A stretch of 34,902 nt of DNA from an uncultured Mediterranea sp. (GCA_939791845.1 CALNEX010000005.1:1-34902); one strand, 5' to 3'. Numbered from the stretch's first letter, positions 16,651 to 24,886 are shown. Numbers and translations: made by a program. The notes: generated by a model not told the origin, from the letters alone.

Positions 16651-17715
16651 ATGATGAACAAGCAAGAAGTAATCCTTTGCGAGGGCTTGGCAGACAGCCT
16701 GGGGCGTGCCTTTGCCCAATGTCCGCACGACAAGATCTTCGTCCTGACCGATGAACACACCCACCGCCTCTGCCTGCCCCTGCTGGAAGGCGTGGAAGGC
16801 CTGGCAGAGGCCGTGCAGATTGTCATAGGACCGGAAGACGTGCACAAGAATCTGGAGACATTGGCTTCCGTTTGGCTGGAGTTGAGCAACAAGGGTGCCA
16901 CGCGCCGTTCGCTGATGGTGAATTTGGGCGGGGGCATGGTGACCGACTTGGGCGGATTTGCCGCCTCCACTTTCAAGCGGGGCATACCTTATATTAATAT
17001 ACCCACCACGCTGCTGGCCATGGTCGATGCGGCCGTGGGCGGCAAGACGGGCATCAACTTCAACGGGCTGAAGAATGAGGTGGGCGTGTTTGCGCCGGCC
17101 GTCAGCGTGCTCATCGAAACCGAATTCCTGCGCACGCTGGACGACCGGAACTTCTTTTCGGGCTATGCCGAGATGCTGAAGCACGGCCTCATCAGCACGA
17201 CCGGGCACTGGGCCGAGCTGCTGGCTTTCGACACGGATCCTGTCGACTATGCACGGCTGAAGGCGATGGTGGGCCGTTCGGTGCAGGTGAAGGAGAACAT
17301 CGTGCGCGAGGACCCCTTGGAGCGGGGCATCCGCAAGGCGCTGAACCTGGGGCACACCGTGGGCCATGCCTTCGAGAGCCTGGCCTTGGCCGAAGGGCGT
17401 CCCGTGCTGCACGGATATGCTGTGGCGTGGGGCCTGGTGTGCGAACTGTACCTGGCGTGTCTCAAGACGGGTTTCCCGCAAGACAAGATGCGGCAGACCG
17501 TTGGCTTCATCAAGGAGCATTACGGCGTGTTCGCTTTCGACTGCAAGGAATACGAACAACTTTATGCCCTGATGCAGCATGACAAGAAGAACACGGAGGG
17601 TGTCATCAACTTTACCTTGCTGGAAGACATTGGCGGGATTGCCCTCAATCAGACGGCTGACAAGAAAACCATCTTCGAAGCCTTGGACTTCTACCGGGAG
17701 ACAATGGGGGCATAG
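16651..17715 (+). CDS. aroB: 3-dehydroquinate synthase
   Basis: This 354-residue enzyme is the second step of the shikimate pathway, converting DAHP to 3-dehydroquinate with NAD and a metal. Visible signatures are NLGGGMVTDLGGFAAS near residue 91, the PTTLLAMVDAAVGGKTGIN segment and the metal-binding histidines in LNLGHTVGHAFE. Two adjacent ATGs (16651, 16654) could start it. It begins 11 nt after the palindromic element, which would fold in its leader. The NigD-like gene follows after ~96 nt and may be co-transcribed. Confidence 0.95.
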   Translation: MMNKQEVILCEGLADSLGRAFAQCPHDKIFVLTDEHTHRLCLPLLEGVEGLAEAVQIVIGPEDVHKNLETLASVWLELSNKGATRRSLMVNLGGGMVTDLGGFAASTFKRGIPYINIPTTLLAMVDAAVGGKTGINFNGLKNEVGVFAPAVSVLIETEFLRTLDDRNFFSGYAEMLKHGLISTTGHWAELLAFDTDPVDYARLKAMVGRSVQVKENIVREDPLERGIRKALNLGHTVGHAFESLALAEGRPVLHGYAVAWGLVCELYLACLKTGFPQDKMRQTVGFIKEHYGVFAFDCKEYEQLYALMQHDKKNTEGVINFTLLEDIGGIALNQTADKKTIFEALDFYRETMGA

Positions 17716-17811
17716 TTAGGCTACTTTAACACAAGCGCGTGCAGCATTTGGCGTGCCCCGGCATTTCTTCTTACGTGAAGCGAAATGTATAACTTAAAAC
17801 GTGAACTTGCA

Positions 17812-18570
17812 ATGAAAAGTATGATGACAAGAAGTAAGAAATGGTTGGTGGTGTGCATGGCGGCGGTGGCTTCGTTGGGCTTCCAGTCCTGTCTGGACGA
17901 TGATGACAATGACTACTCGTTGCTGTATCCCAATGCGCTGGTGACGGTGAAGCACGATGCGGACAACTCATGCTACCTGCAGCTGGACGAGCAAACCACG
18001 TTGTTGCCTGTCAATATGAAGACCTCGCCTTTTGGTGAAAAGGAAGTGCGTGCCCTCGTCAATTATTCCGAAGTGGACGAGCCCAGCGGGATTTTCAGCC
18101 AGGCTGTCCAGGTCAACTGGATAGACAGCCTGCTGACCAAGCCCATGGCTCCCAACCTGGGCGAGACAGAAAACAATGCGGTCTATGGCAGTGACCCGGT
18201 GGAAATGGTGGCCGATTGGGTGACGATAGCCGAGGACGGATACTTGACCCTCCGTTTCCGCACCGTGTGGAATGACCCGGGCAAAAAACATTTTGTAAAC
18301 CTCATTCCGACCCATAACCCCGATGACCCCTATGAGGTGGAGTTCCGCCACAATGCATACGGGGACACCTACGGGCAGGCGGGAGACGGGCTGGTGGCTT
18401 TCAGCTTGGCTTCCTTGCCCGACACGGAGGGAAAAACTGTGAAGCTCACCTTGAAGTGGCAATCCTTTACCGGCGAGAAGTCGGCCCAGTTTGACTATTG
18501 CACCCGCAAGGCCCTGTCATCTTCCTCGTCGGGAGTCGTGGCTGTGAGGAGCAACCTGAACCTGAAATGA
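17812..18570 (+). CDS. NigD-like lipoprotein (second copy in the window)
   Basis: This ~252-residue protein has a lipoprotein signal ending LGFQSC with the acylated cysteine at residue 27, followed by an acidic stretch (LDDDDNDY). The C-terminal half contains VEFRHNAYGDTYGQAG, shared with the NigD-like protein at 25604 (LEFRHNAYDDAPVQAG), so the two are paralogues. The family is named from a Prevotella bacteriocin (nigrescin) operon; one Bacteroides member, NigD1, promotes vesiculation. The start at 17812 places the lysines and hydrophobic core correctly; an in-frame ATG at 17785 adds nine residues. Function here is unknown. Confidence 0.82.
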   Translation: MKSMMTRSKKWLVVCMAAVASLGFQSCLDDDDNDYSLLYPNALVTVKHDADNSCYLQLDEQTTLLPVNMKTSPFGEKEVRALVNYSEVDEPSGIFSQAVQVNWIDSLLTKPMAPNLGETENNAVYGSDPVEMVADWVTIAEDGYLTLRFRTVWNDPGKKHFVNLIPTHNPDDPYEVEFRHNAYGDTYGQAGDGLVAFSLASLPDTEGKTVKLTLKWQSFTGEKSAQFDYCTRKALSSSSSGVVAVRSNLNLK

Positions 18571-18636
18571 CCATATATGCGCAAGAAGGCGCATCGAAAC
18601 CGGACAGGGCCGTCTTGAAGGCCCGGATCAAACAGA

Positions 18637-18670
18637 TGGCGCGGATTTCCTGCTGGATGAATTCGCGCCA
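18637..18670 (+). terminator. Possible terminator hairpin after the NigD-like gene
   Basis: TGGCGCGGATTTC and GAATTCGCGCCA can pair around a short loop, followed by a weak T run (TTTGTG). A second small GGGCC/GGCCC hairpin lies just upstream near 18607-18624. The T-tract is poor, so termination is a guess. Confidence 0.35.
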
Positions 18671-18769
18671 TTTGTGCTTGAAACGGGGAACGTAAGTCTT
18701 GCTGTTGACGTTTTATTATTAAATAATCAAAATCTTGCCATGCTACGTGGTGTATCTGAAAAGTTTTCC

Positions 18770-18777
18770 TATATTTG
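18770..18777 (+). promoter_or_regulatory. -7 box (TATATTTG) of gdhA
   Basis: A perfect TAnnTTTG octamer lies 74 nt before the chosen gdhA start, with no TTTG at the right upstream spacing. The leader of about 70 nt is otherwise featureless. Confidence 0.5.
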
Positions 18778-18851
18778 CAGTGTTGTTTGCTTACACTTTG
18801 CGCGTAGCAAATGAATGAGAAAGACTTTAATTACCTTTAATGCGAAATATT

Positions 18852-20189
18852 ATGAACATCGAACGTATCATGGCCTCGCTGGAGGCAAAACATCCTGGTG
18901 AATCCGAGTACCTTCAAGCCGTGAAGGAAGTGCTTCTTTCCATAGAAGACGTGTACAACCAGCATCCCGAATTCGAGAAAGCAAAGATTATCGAGCGCTT
19001 GGTGGAGCCCGACCGCATCTTCACGTTCCGCGTGACGTGGGTGGACGACAAGGGCGAAGTGCAGACCAACCTGGGCTACCGGGTGCAATTTAACAATGCC
19101 ATTGGCCCGTACAAGGGCGGCATCCGCTTCCACGCATCCGTCAACCTCTCCATCCTGAAGTTCCTGGGCTTCGAGCAGACCTTCAAGAACGCCTTGACCA
19201 CGCTCCCGATGGGCGGCGGCAAGGGCGGTTCGGACTTCTCGCCCCGCGGCAAGAGCGATGCGGAAATCATGCGTTTCTGCCAGGCCTTCATGCTGGAGCT
19301 GTGGCGTCACCTGGGGCCCGACATGGACGTGCCTGCCGGCGACATCGGCGTGGGCGGCCGTGAAGTAGGCTACATGTTCGGCATGTACAAGAAGCTGACC
19401 CGCGAGTTTACCGGCACTTTCACAGGCAAGGGACTGGAGTTCGGCGGATCACTCATCCGTCCCGAGGCCACGGGATTCGGCGGCCTGTACTTCGTCAACC
19501 AGATGCTTCAGACCAAGGGCATTGACATCAAGGGCAAGACCGTGGCCATCTCCGGTTTCGGCAACGTGGCTTGGGGCGCTGCCACCAAGGCCACGCAGCT
19601 GGGTGCCAAGGTTGTCACCATCTCCGGCCCGGACGGCTATGTCTATGACCCGGACGGCATCAGCGGCGAGAAGATTGATTATATGCTGGAGCTCCGCGCA
19701 TCGGGCAACGACATCGTGGCCCCGTATGCCGAAGAGTTCCCCGGTGCCACCTTCGTGCCCGGCAAGCGTCCGTGGGAGGTGAAGGTGGACATCGCCCTGC
19801 CTTGCGCCACGCAGAATGAACTGAACGGCGAGGATGCCCGCCACCTGATAGACAACGGCGTCCTCTGCGTGGGCGAAATCTCCAACATGGGCTGCACGCC
19901 GGAGGCCATCGACCTCTTCGTCGAGCACAAGATGATGTATGCGCCGGGCAAGGCCGTCAATGCCGGCGGCGTGGCCACCAGCGGCCTGGAGATGTCGCAG
20001 AACGCCATGCACCTCAGCTGGAGCGCCGCCGAGGTGGACGAGAAGCTGCACGGCATCATGCACGCCATCCACGACCAGTGCGTGAAGTACGGCACGGAGC
20101 CTGACGGTTACATCAACTACGTGAAGGGAGCCAACATCGCCGGCTTCATGAAGGTGGCTCATGCCATGATGGCCCAGGGGGTCATTTGA
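18852..20189 (+). CDS. gdhA: Glutamate dehydrogenase, hexameric short form
   Basis: This ~445-residue enzyme interconverts glutamate with 2-oxoglutarate plus ammonia and is the main ammonia-assimilation route in Bacteroides. Signatures are GPYKGGIRFHASVNLS, the catalytic-lysine loop LPMGGGKGGSDF, PAGDIGVGGREVGYMFG and a Rossmann motif GFGNVAWGAA. The ATG at 18852 is preferred; an ATG four codons upstream is equally in frame. A terminator and tandem repeat follow. Glutamine synthetase type III lies at the far end of the window. Coenzyme preference (NADP or dual) cannot be read with certainty. Confidence 0.95.
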   Translation: MNIERIMASLEAKHPGESEYLQAVKEVLLSIEDVYNQHPEFEKAKIIERLVEPDRIFTFRVTWVDDKGEVQTNLGYRVQFNNAIGPYKGGIRFHASVNLSILKFLGFEQTFKNALTTLPMGGGKGGSDFSPRGKSDAEIMRFCQAFMLELWRHLGPDMDVPAGDIGVGGREVGYMFGMYKKLTREFTGTFTGKGLEFGGSLIRPEATGFGGLYFVNQMLQTKGIDIKGKTVAISGFGNVAWGAATKATQLGAKVVTISGPDGYVYDPDGISGEKIDYMLELRASGNDIVAPYAEEFPGATFVPGKRPWEVKVDIALPCATQNELNGEDARHLIDNGVLCVGEISNMGCTPEAIDLFVEHKMMYAPGKAVNAGGVATSGLEMSQNAMHLSWSAAEVDEKLHGIMHAIHDQCVKYGTEPDGYINYVKGANIAGFMKVAHAMMAQGVI

Positions 20190-20229
20190 GGAAAGACTTT
20201 GTTTAGTTGTATTTGTATTTGTGGTTTAT

Positions 20230-20268
20230 GCCGCCCCTTGCCTGTGAAGGTTATGGGCGGCTTTTTTT
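20230..20268 (+). terminator. Terminator of gdhA
   Basis: GCCGCCC (20230-20236) pairs with GGGCGGC (20255-20261), followed at once by seven Ts. This is a strong intrinsic terminator 41 nt after the gdhA stop. Confidence 0.9.
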
Positions 20269-20272
20269 GTTT

Positions 20273-20456
20273 CCGGGTGTCGGAAGGGAGTAGTTCCGGG
20301 TGTCGGAAGGGAGTAGTTCCGGATGTCGCAACCGGGTGGTTGCGGATGTCGCAACCGGGTGGTTGCGGATGTCGCAACCGGGTGGTTGCGGGTGTCGCAA
20401 CCGGGTAGTTGCGGGTGTCGCAACCGGGTAGTTGCGGGTGTCGCAACCGGGCGAAC
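20273..20456. repeat. Tandem 23-bp repeat, eight units, each forming a hairpin
   Basis: Eight consecutive 23-bp units run from 20273 to 20456. Two early units read CCGGGTGTCGGAAGGGAGTA plus GTT, and the later ones carry GTCGCAACCGGGT. At each unit boundary a 5-bp stem with a 5-nt loop can form: TTCCG/CGGAA in the first two, TTGCG/CGCAA in the last five. Both arms changed together, with one mismatched hybrid at the transition (20317-20331). The array is noncoding on +. A minus-strand frame is open only because 23-bp units read through without stops. It lies between the gdhA terminator and the promoter of the next gene. Confidence 0.9.
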
Positions 20457-20500
20457 CGGGTTGTTGATTCGCGTTTTCTCCGTATTTCGCATTTTTGCAT

Positions 20501-20508
20501 TATCTTTG
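20501..20508 (+). promoter_or_regulatory. -7 box (TATCTTTG) of the M24 peptidase gene
   Basis: A perfect TAnnTTTG octamer, identical to that of aroB, ends 12 nt before palindrome copy 2. A TTTT at 20474-20477 is a weak -33 candidate at 23-nt spacing. Confidence 0.55.
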
Positions 20509-20520
20509 TGCTCGAAAAAT

Positions 20521-20663
20521 AGGAATTTAGTTTAGGCGCGGATTACGCGGATGGACGCGGATATATTATTTGTGAAACCATTGGCATTCATAATTCTATG
20601 ATAAAACTTAATCCGTGAAATCCGTGTAATCCGCGCCTAAAAGACACCGATAAATTATCATTT
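20521..20663 (+). repeat. Palindromic ~143-bp element, copy 2 (MITE-like)
   Basis: This copy is nearly identical to that at 16498-16639. The main difference is in the left arm, where GGACGCGGAT replaces TTCACGGAT, so its inverted repeat pairs less perfectly. It ends directly against the ATG at 20664. The centre and right arm match copy 1 except for one base near the right end (CACCGA for CATCGA). Confidence 0.85.
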
Positions 20664-21827
20664 ATGTTACAATCCGAACTCAAGCTGCGGCGTGACAAGA
20701 TACGCGCCCTGATGGCGGGACAAAAGATTGATGCCGCCCTCATCACGTGCAATGTGAATCTGATTTATGCGTATGGCCAAGTGGTCAGCGGCTACCTGTA
20801 CCTTCCCTTGGACGGGCCGGCCCGTCTGTTTGTCAAGCGGCCGAACAACCTGAAAGGCGAGCATATCCATCCCATCCGCAAGCCGGAACAACTGCCGGAC
20901 TTGCTGAAGGAAATGGGCCTTCCCTTGCCGGGCCGCCTGATGCTGGAAGGGGATGAATTGCCTTATAATGAATATGCCCGTTTGGCGGCCTGCTTCCCCG
21001 GTGCGGAAGTGCTGCCTTGCGGGACCGCCCTTGTCCGCCGGGCACGCAGTGTGAAGACCGAAATGGAGTTGGAACTGTTCCGCCGTTCGGCAGCGGCCCA
21101 TGCACGGGCATACGGTCGGATACCCTCCGTGTACGTGGAAGGCATGACAGACCGGGCCCTTTCCATTGAAATCGAACGCCTGATGCGTCTGGAAGGCTGC
21201 CTGGGCATCTTCCGCGTCTTTGGGCGGAGCATGGAAATCTTCATGGGAAGCGTGCTGACGGGAGACAATGCCGCTGCGCCCAGCCCTTACGATTTTGCCT
21301 TGGGAGGGGAAGGGATGGATCCGTCCTTGCCGGGCGGTGCCAACGGCACGTTGCTGAAGCCCGGACAAAGCGTGATGGTGGACCTGGGCGGCAATTTCTT
21401 CGGCTATATGTGCGACATGAGCCGGGTCTACTCCATAGGCCGTTTGCCCCGGCAGGCCTATGATGCCCACCAGGTTTGCCTGGAAGTGCAGGAGAAGGTC
21501 GCCTCGATGGCCCGACCGGGCGTGACGGGCGAAGACCTGTACAACGCCGCCCTCGGGGTGGTGACCCGCGCCGGATGGGCGGACCACTTCATGGGCATCG
21601 GGCAGCAGGCCAAGTTCATCGGTCACGGCATCGGCTTGGAAATCAACGAGGCACCGGTGATTGCCCCCCGCATGAAACAGGAATTGGAGCCGGGCATGGT
21701 CTTTGCCCTCGAACCGAAAATCGTGTTGCCGGAAGTAGGCCCCGTGGGCATCGAGAACTCGTGGGCGGTGACCGCCGACGGGTTGGAGAAGCTGACGCAG
21801 GCACCGGAAGAAATCATCGAACTCTGA
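20664..21827 (+). CDS. M24 family metallopeptidase (Xaa-Pro peptidase-like)
   Basis: This 387-residue protein has a creatinase-like N-terminal domain (~1-135) and a pita-bread M24 catalytic domain. The metal ligands fit VDLGGNFFGYMCDMSRVY (two aspartates), FIGHGIGLEI (histidine), ALEPKIV (glutamate) and GIENSWAV (glutamate). Members cleave the bond before proline in small peptides; some relatives are inactive, but all ligands appear present here. No signal peptide is seen, so it should be cytoplasmic. Its leader is formed by palindrome copy 2. It converges on ruvA with a 6-nt gap. Confidence 0.88.
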   Translation: MLQSELKLRRDKIRALMAGQKIDAALITCNVNLIYAYGQVVSGYLYLPLDGPARLFVKRPNNLKGEHIHPIRKPEQLPDLLKEMGLPLPGRLMLEGDELPYNEYARLAACFPGAEVLPCGTALVRRARSVKTEMELELFRRSAAAHARAYGRIPSVYVEGMTDRALSIEIERLMRLEGCLGIFRVFGRSMEIFMGSVLTGDNAAAPSPYDFALGGEGMDPSLPGGANGTLLKPGQSVMVDLGGNFFGYMCDMSRVYSIGRLPRQAYDAHQVCLEVQEKVASMARPGVTGEDLYNAALGVVTRAGWADHFMGIGQQAKFIGHGIGLEINEAPVIAPRMKQELEPGMVFALEPKIVLPEVGPVGIENSWAVTADGLEKLTQAPEEIIEL

Positions 21828-21833
21828 CCATCC

Positions 21834-22430
21834 TCACAGCCTTTTCAGGGCCAGTTTGATGACTTGCTCCACCGGGGCAGAGGGCTCTTCCTTCAGGATG
21901 CCGATCACCACCTTTTGCGAAGGGCCTTGCGCGAAGCCCAGCATCGTGAGGGCGGCCACCGCCTCGTCCATCACTTCATTGTTGGCGGGGAGGGTGGCGG
22001 TTCCTCCGGTGCTGGCCGCGGCCACGGCCCCGGTCTTGATTTTGTCCTTCAAGTCCACAATGATGCGTTGCGCCGTCTTCAGGCCGATGCCTTTCACGCT
22101 TTTCAGCAGGTTGGCGTTCTCGTTGCTGATGACGTTGATGAGTTCGTTTGGCGAGAGGGCGGAGAGAATCATGCGCGCCGTGTTGCCGCCGATGCCCGAT
22201 ACCGAGATGAGCAGCAGGAACAGTTCCCGCTCTTGGCGGTCGGCGAACCCGAAGAGCACGTACGCGTCTTCGCGGATGGCCTCGTGGATGTAGAGCTTGC
22301 ACGCCTTCTTTCCTTGGATGGCGGAGTAGGTGTTGAGGGAGATGTTGGCGGCATATCCCACGCCGTGGCAGTCGATGACGGCGGTGGCGGGAGTCAGTTC
22401 GGCTATGTCGCCCTGGATGTATTCTATCAT
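21834..22430 (-). CDS. ruvA: Holliday junction branch-migration protein RuvA
   Basis: This 198-residue protein has an N-terminal OB-fold ([12 protein letters not shown] to about 65), two helix-hairpin-helix motifs ([10 protein letters not shown] near 78 and [13 protein letters not shown] near 112) and the small C-terminal domain (~150-198) that contacts RuvB. RuvA tetramers hold the four-way junction for RuvB translocation and RuvC cleavage. ruvC lies about 0.65 kb away on the opposite strand beyond a tRNA gene; ruvB is not in the window. Confidence 0.95.
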   Translation of the reverse strand: MIEYIQGDIAELTPATAVIDCHGVGYAANISLNTYSAIQGKKACKLYIHEAIREDAYVLFGFADRQERELFLLLISVSGIGGNTARMILSALSPNELINVISNENANLLKSVKGIGLKTAQRIIVDLKDKIKTGAVAAASTGGTATLPANNEVMDEAVAALTMLGFAQGPSQKVVIGILKEEPSAPVEQVIKLALKRL

Positions 22431-22521
22431 ATCTTGGGAAAATTTGTTCTGCGAAGTAACAAAATCGGGTAATTCAATCTCAAAGAACAGTGTCGCAGGT
22501 ACGCTCCGGCAATGTTACCCT

Positions 22522-22559
22522 AAAAAAGAAAACCGCTAACTAATTATTAGTCAGCGGTT
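22522..22559 (-). terminator. Terminator of tRNA-Ala
   Basis: AACCGCT (22531-22537) pairs with AGCGGTT (22553-22559), with additional pairing inside (ACTA/TAGT). On the minus strand it is followed by TTTTCTTTTTTA. It begins 7 nt after the tRNA 3' end. Confidence 0.8.
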
Positions 22560-22565
22560 GGTTCG

Positions 22566-22639
22566 TGGAGCATAGCGGACTCGAACCGCTCACCTCGACA
22601 CTGCCAGTGTCGCGCTCTAGCCAGATGAGCTAATACCCC
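22566..22639 (-). tRNA. tRNA-Ala, anticodon GGC
   Basis: The minus strand folds into a complete cloverleaf of 74 nt. The acceptor stem is GGGGTAT/ATGCTCC with one G-T pair, the anticodon stem is CGACA/TGTCG around loop CTGGCAG (anticodon GGC, alanine GCC codons), and the T-arm loop is GTTCGAGTC-like. The discriminator is A and the CCA end is not encoded. It has its own promoter and terminator. No integrated element adjoins the 3' end. Confidence 0.93.
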
Positions 22640-22657
22640 GTTCTTTTTTTGACGGTG

Positions 22658-22688
22658 CAAAGATAAGGCGTTTTTTTATTATGGCAAA
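22658..22688 (-). promoter_or_regulatory. Promoter of tRNA-Ala
   Basis: On the minus strand TTTG (22688-22685) and TATCTTTG (22665-22658) are 19 nt apart. The predicted transcript start is about 10 nt before the mature tRNA 5' end. Confidence 0.75.
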
Positions 22689-22748
22689 ACTTTCTCGACG
22701 TTTTTTTTATTTCCAGCGAAAAAAAATGGTTCATAAGGGAATATTTGC

Positions 22749-22756
22749 TAAGTTTG
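22749..22756 (+). promoter_or_regulatory. -7 box (TAAGTTTG) of the DUF4286-ruvC operon
   Basis: This fits TAnnTTTG and lies 22 nt before the ATG at 22779. No -33 TTTG is found at the right distance. The 22640-22748 stretch between it and the tRNA holds only the divergent tRNA promoter. Confidence 0.5.
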
Positions 22757-22778
22757 CAGCGAAAAACAAAAGATAACT

Positions 22779-23084
22779 ATGCTGATATTCAATACGACTT
22801 ATCATGTGGAAGAAGGCCAGGAGAAATATTTCTTGGTTTGGATGCAGGAATATTACTTGCCTGAAGTGGAAAAGGATGGTGTCCTCCATATGCCGCGCAT
22901 CGCGCGGATATTGAGCCATCGGGAAGAAGGAAGCAGTTGCTTCTCGGTGCAATTTGAAGTGGAGGATTCGGCCCGCTTGCATCATTGGCACCAAAGGCAA
23001 GGAACAAGGCTGGCCGGGGAAATGCAGAAGATATTCAAGGACAAGGTGGTTGGCTTCCCCACATTGATGGAGGTGTTGGTGTGA
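22779..23084 (+). CDS. DUF4286 family protein
   Basis: This 101-residue cytoplasmic protein begins [12 protein letters not shown] and ends FPTLMEVLV, the pattern of the DUF4286 family, a ferredoxin-like alpha/beta fold that in Bacteroidetes commonly precedes ruvC. No catalytic residues stand out and its function is unknown. Its stop overlaps the GTG start of ruvC, so the two are translationally coupled; the context hints at an accessory role around recombination, which is only inference. Confidence 0.85.
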   Translation: MLIFNTTYHVEEGQEKYFLVWMQEYYLPEVEKDGVLHMPRIARILSHREEGSSCFSVQFEVEDSARLHHWHQRQGTRLAGEMQKIFKDKVVGFPTLMEVLV

Positions 23085-23650
23085 TACGACCGGTTGAAGA
23101 GAAAATAATATTAGGCATCGACCCGGGAACCACCATCATGGGATATGGTGTGCTCCGGGTGGCGGGCGTGAAACCGGAAATGGTGGCCATGGGCATCATA
23201 GACCTGCGAAAATATGCCAACCATTACCTGAAGTTGCGGCATATACACGAGCGGGTGTTGAGCATCATTGAAAGCTATTTGCCGGACGAAATGGCCATCG
23301 AGGCACCTTTCTATGGAAAGAATGTACAGTCCATGCTGAAACTGGGACGAGCCCAAGGTGTGGCCATGGCCGTGGCGTTGAGCCGGGATATCCCCATCAC
23401 GGAATATGCGCCTTTGAAGATCAAAATGGCCATCACCGGCAATGGACAAGCTTCCAAGGAACAGGTAGCGGACATGCTGCAACGGATGTTGCACTTCAGC
23501 AAAGATGACATGCCTACCTTCATGGATGCCACTGATGGATTGGCCGCCGCTTATTGCCATTTCCTGCAAATGGGGCGTCCTTCTGTGGAGAAAGGCTACC
23601 GCAGCTGGAAAGACTTTGTGGCCAAAAACCCGGACAAAGTGAGCCGATGA
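23081..23650 (+). CDS. ruvC: Crossover junction endonuclease RuvC
   Basis: This ~189-residue resolvase cuts Holliday junctions held by RuvAB. Acidic active-site residues are visible as D14 in LGIDPGTT, E74 in [10 protein letters not shown] and the late [10 protein letters not shown] aspartates. The start is a GTG at 23081, overlapping the previous stop as GTGA; the open frame extends upstream inside DUF4286 but homologues begin close to [13 protein letters not shown]. It converges with the anti-sigma gene, whose stop lies directly beyond. Confidence 0.93.
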   Translation: MIRPVEEKIILGIDPGTTIMGYGVLRVAGVKPEMVAMGIIDLRKYANHYLKLRHIHERVLSIIESYLPDEMAIEAPFYGKNVQSMLKLGRAQGVAMAVALSRDIPITEYAPLKIKMAITGNGQASKEQVADMLQRMLHFSKDDMPTFMDATDGLAAAYCHFLQMGRPSVEKGYRSWKDFVAKNPDKVSR

Positions 23651-24868
23651 CTAATAACTGAGACGCAGACCCGCCTGCAATGTGAAATTGCATGGGTTAT
23701 CCTTGCGGATGGTCTGCAGCTCCGAACCATCATCGAAGAAGTAGGAGACACCAGGCTCCAAGTACACCCCCACATGGCGGCCAAGGTTGTATTGTGCACC
23801 CACGGATGCCATGACGGACAGTTGGACAGGATCCACCGTTTCCTTTTCAGTTCCTATTTTGCCATAAACACATTTTTCGATGACACCTCCCGCTGACACG
23901 TAGAGGGTGAAACGCTTTGCATCCACAAAATTCCAGTTGCCTCGAATAGGTATACCCAGATAATGCAATTTCTGACTCGTCTTTTCGGCATCTCCTTCAT
24001 AGAGGATGTCTGAAGCCAAGAATGTATAGACCAATCCCGTCTCAACGGAGAAGCCCCTGGGCAGGTTCTTGCGGAGTGAAAAACCGGCACTGACAGGCTG
24101 CTTGTGGTCTATGGATACTATCCGGCGACTGCGGCTTTGCAAGTAGGGAAGGCCATTCTGAAAAAACAGTTCCTGTCCTTTGGGGATGGTGAGGATGCCG
24201 TTTGAAGTGGCGGCCAAATCCAGGTTGAGATGGCCTGTCCCCAAATCACTTTGCTGGAAGTGCTGAGGGCCGTCACCATCCGGCGAATAGCCGAAGCCTC
24301 CCGTGTTGCCAACGGAGATGCCTATGGACCATCCTTTTCCTGACCGTGCACGGGGTCTGCCGGACATGGCTAACAGTGGTTGATCCACATCCGGAAGTTC
24401 GGTGCTTTTTTTCGTTTCCGACTTAGAGGTACCCGGGGTGTGAGACTCCTTCTCTTTCGTTTCCTCACTTTTCTTTTCTTCTTCCCTTTCTTCCGTTTCT
24501 GTATGGGCAAGAATGTTTGTTTGTACGGCAGCATCTGTCAGCAGCACATCTGCCAAACGGACAGGTGGAAGAAGAGGCTCTGAGGTTTGTGGCGTTGCCT
24601 GTACGGGCAGCTTGTCAGCAACCTGTGGCGTTGCGGCCGGCAAGATATGGGACGGACTGTCCGGCAGGTTGTTGTCTGCCAGGCGCAGCCCGATGAACGA
24701 CACAGCCCCCACCAACAGGGCGGCAGCAACCATGGCCCATCGGCGGAAAGGAATGAGCTTGCGTCGGGGGAGTGCTTGCTCTAACTTTTCCCAACCAGCC
24801 TGAGGCAAAGGCGCAGAGTAATCATCCAGGTTCTCTTTTATCTTTTTCAGCCAAGCTTCGTCTTTCAT
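23651..24868 (-). CDS. dma1: Dual membrane-spanning anti-sigma factor (Dma family)
   Basis: The 405-residue protein has an unusual build seen directly in the sequence. A short cytoplasmic N-terminus (1-42, with PQAGWEKLEQAL) precedes one transmembrane helix (about 44-62). A Pro/Glu/Lys-rich low-complexity linker (~63-175) follows, then a C-terminal outer-membrane beta-barrel (~178-405) ending in the aromatic LSY. This matches the Dma family of B. thetaiotaomicron, in which the N-terminus holds the sigma factor, the linker crosses the periplasm and the barrel sits in the outer membrane; loss of Dma1 causes hypervesiculation through NigD1. It is 18 nt after the ECF sigma gene. The gene symbol is by analogy; Dma paralogues exist. 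Confidence 0.85.
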   Translation of the reverse strand: MKDEAWLKKIKENLDDYSAPLPQAGWEKLEQALPRRKLIPFRRWAMVAAALLVGAVSFIGLRLADNNLPDSPSHILPAATPQVADKLPVQATPQTSEPLLPPVRLADVLLTDAAVQTNILAHTETEEREEEKKSEETKEKESHTPGTSKSETKKSTELPDVDQPLLAMSGRPRARSGKGWSIGISVGNTGGFGYSPDGDGPQHFQQSDLGTGHLNLDLAATSNGILTIPKGQELFFQNGLPYLQSRSRRIVSIDHKQPVSAGFSLRKNLPRGFSVETGLVYTFLASDILYEGDAEKTSQKLHYLGIPIRGNWNFVDAKRFTLYVSAGGVIEKCVYGKIGTEKETVDPVQLSVMASVGAQYNLGRHVGVYLEPGVSYFFDDGSELQTIRKDNPCNFTLQAGLRLSY

Positions 24869-24886
24869 ACGCTTTCTCTTGTTTGA

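Noticed and set aside
17725-17757. ECF-like promoter (TTTAACAC ... CGTGCC) before the second NigD gene
   Set aside because: The spacer is 19 rather than 16 nt and both boxes deviate from the candidate at 25547; too weak to call.
18571-18700. Minus-strand frame with coding-like codons between nigD-like and gdhA
   Set aside because: The translated fragment matches no family I recognise, has no clear start, and overlaps the hairpins after the NigD-like gene.
20226-20500. Open minus-strand frames across the 23-bp repeats, looking like a repetitive protein
   Set aside because: A 23-bp unit read in any frame repeats every 69 bp and simply lacks stops; there is no upstream promoter or plausible start, and the array is better explained by hairpin units.
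22566-22639. tRNA-Ala as an integration site
   Set aside because: There is no integrase, no repeated tRNA 3' end in the window, and the flanks are the core genes ruvA and ruvC.
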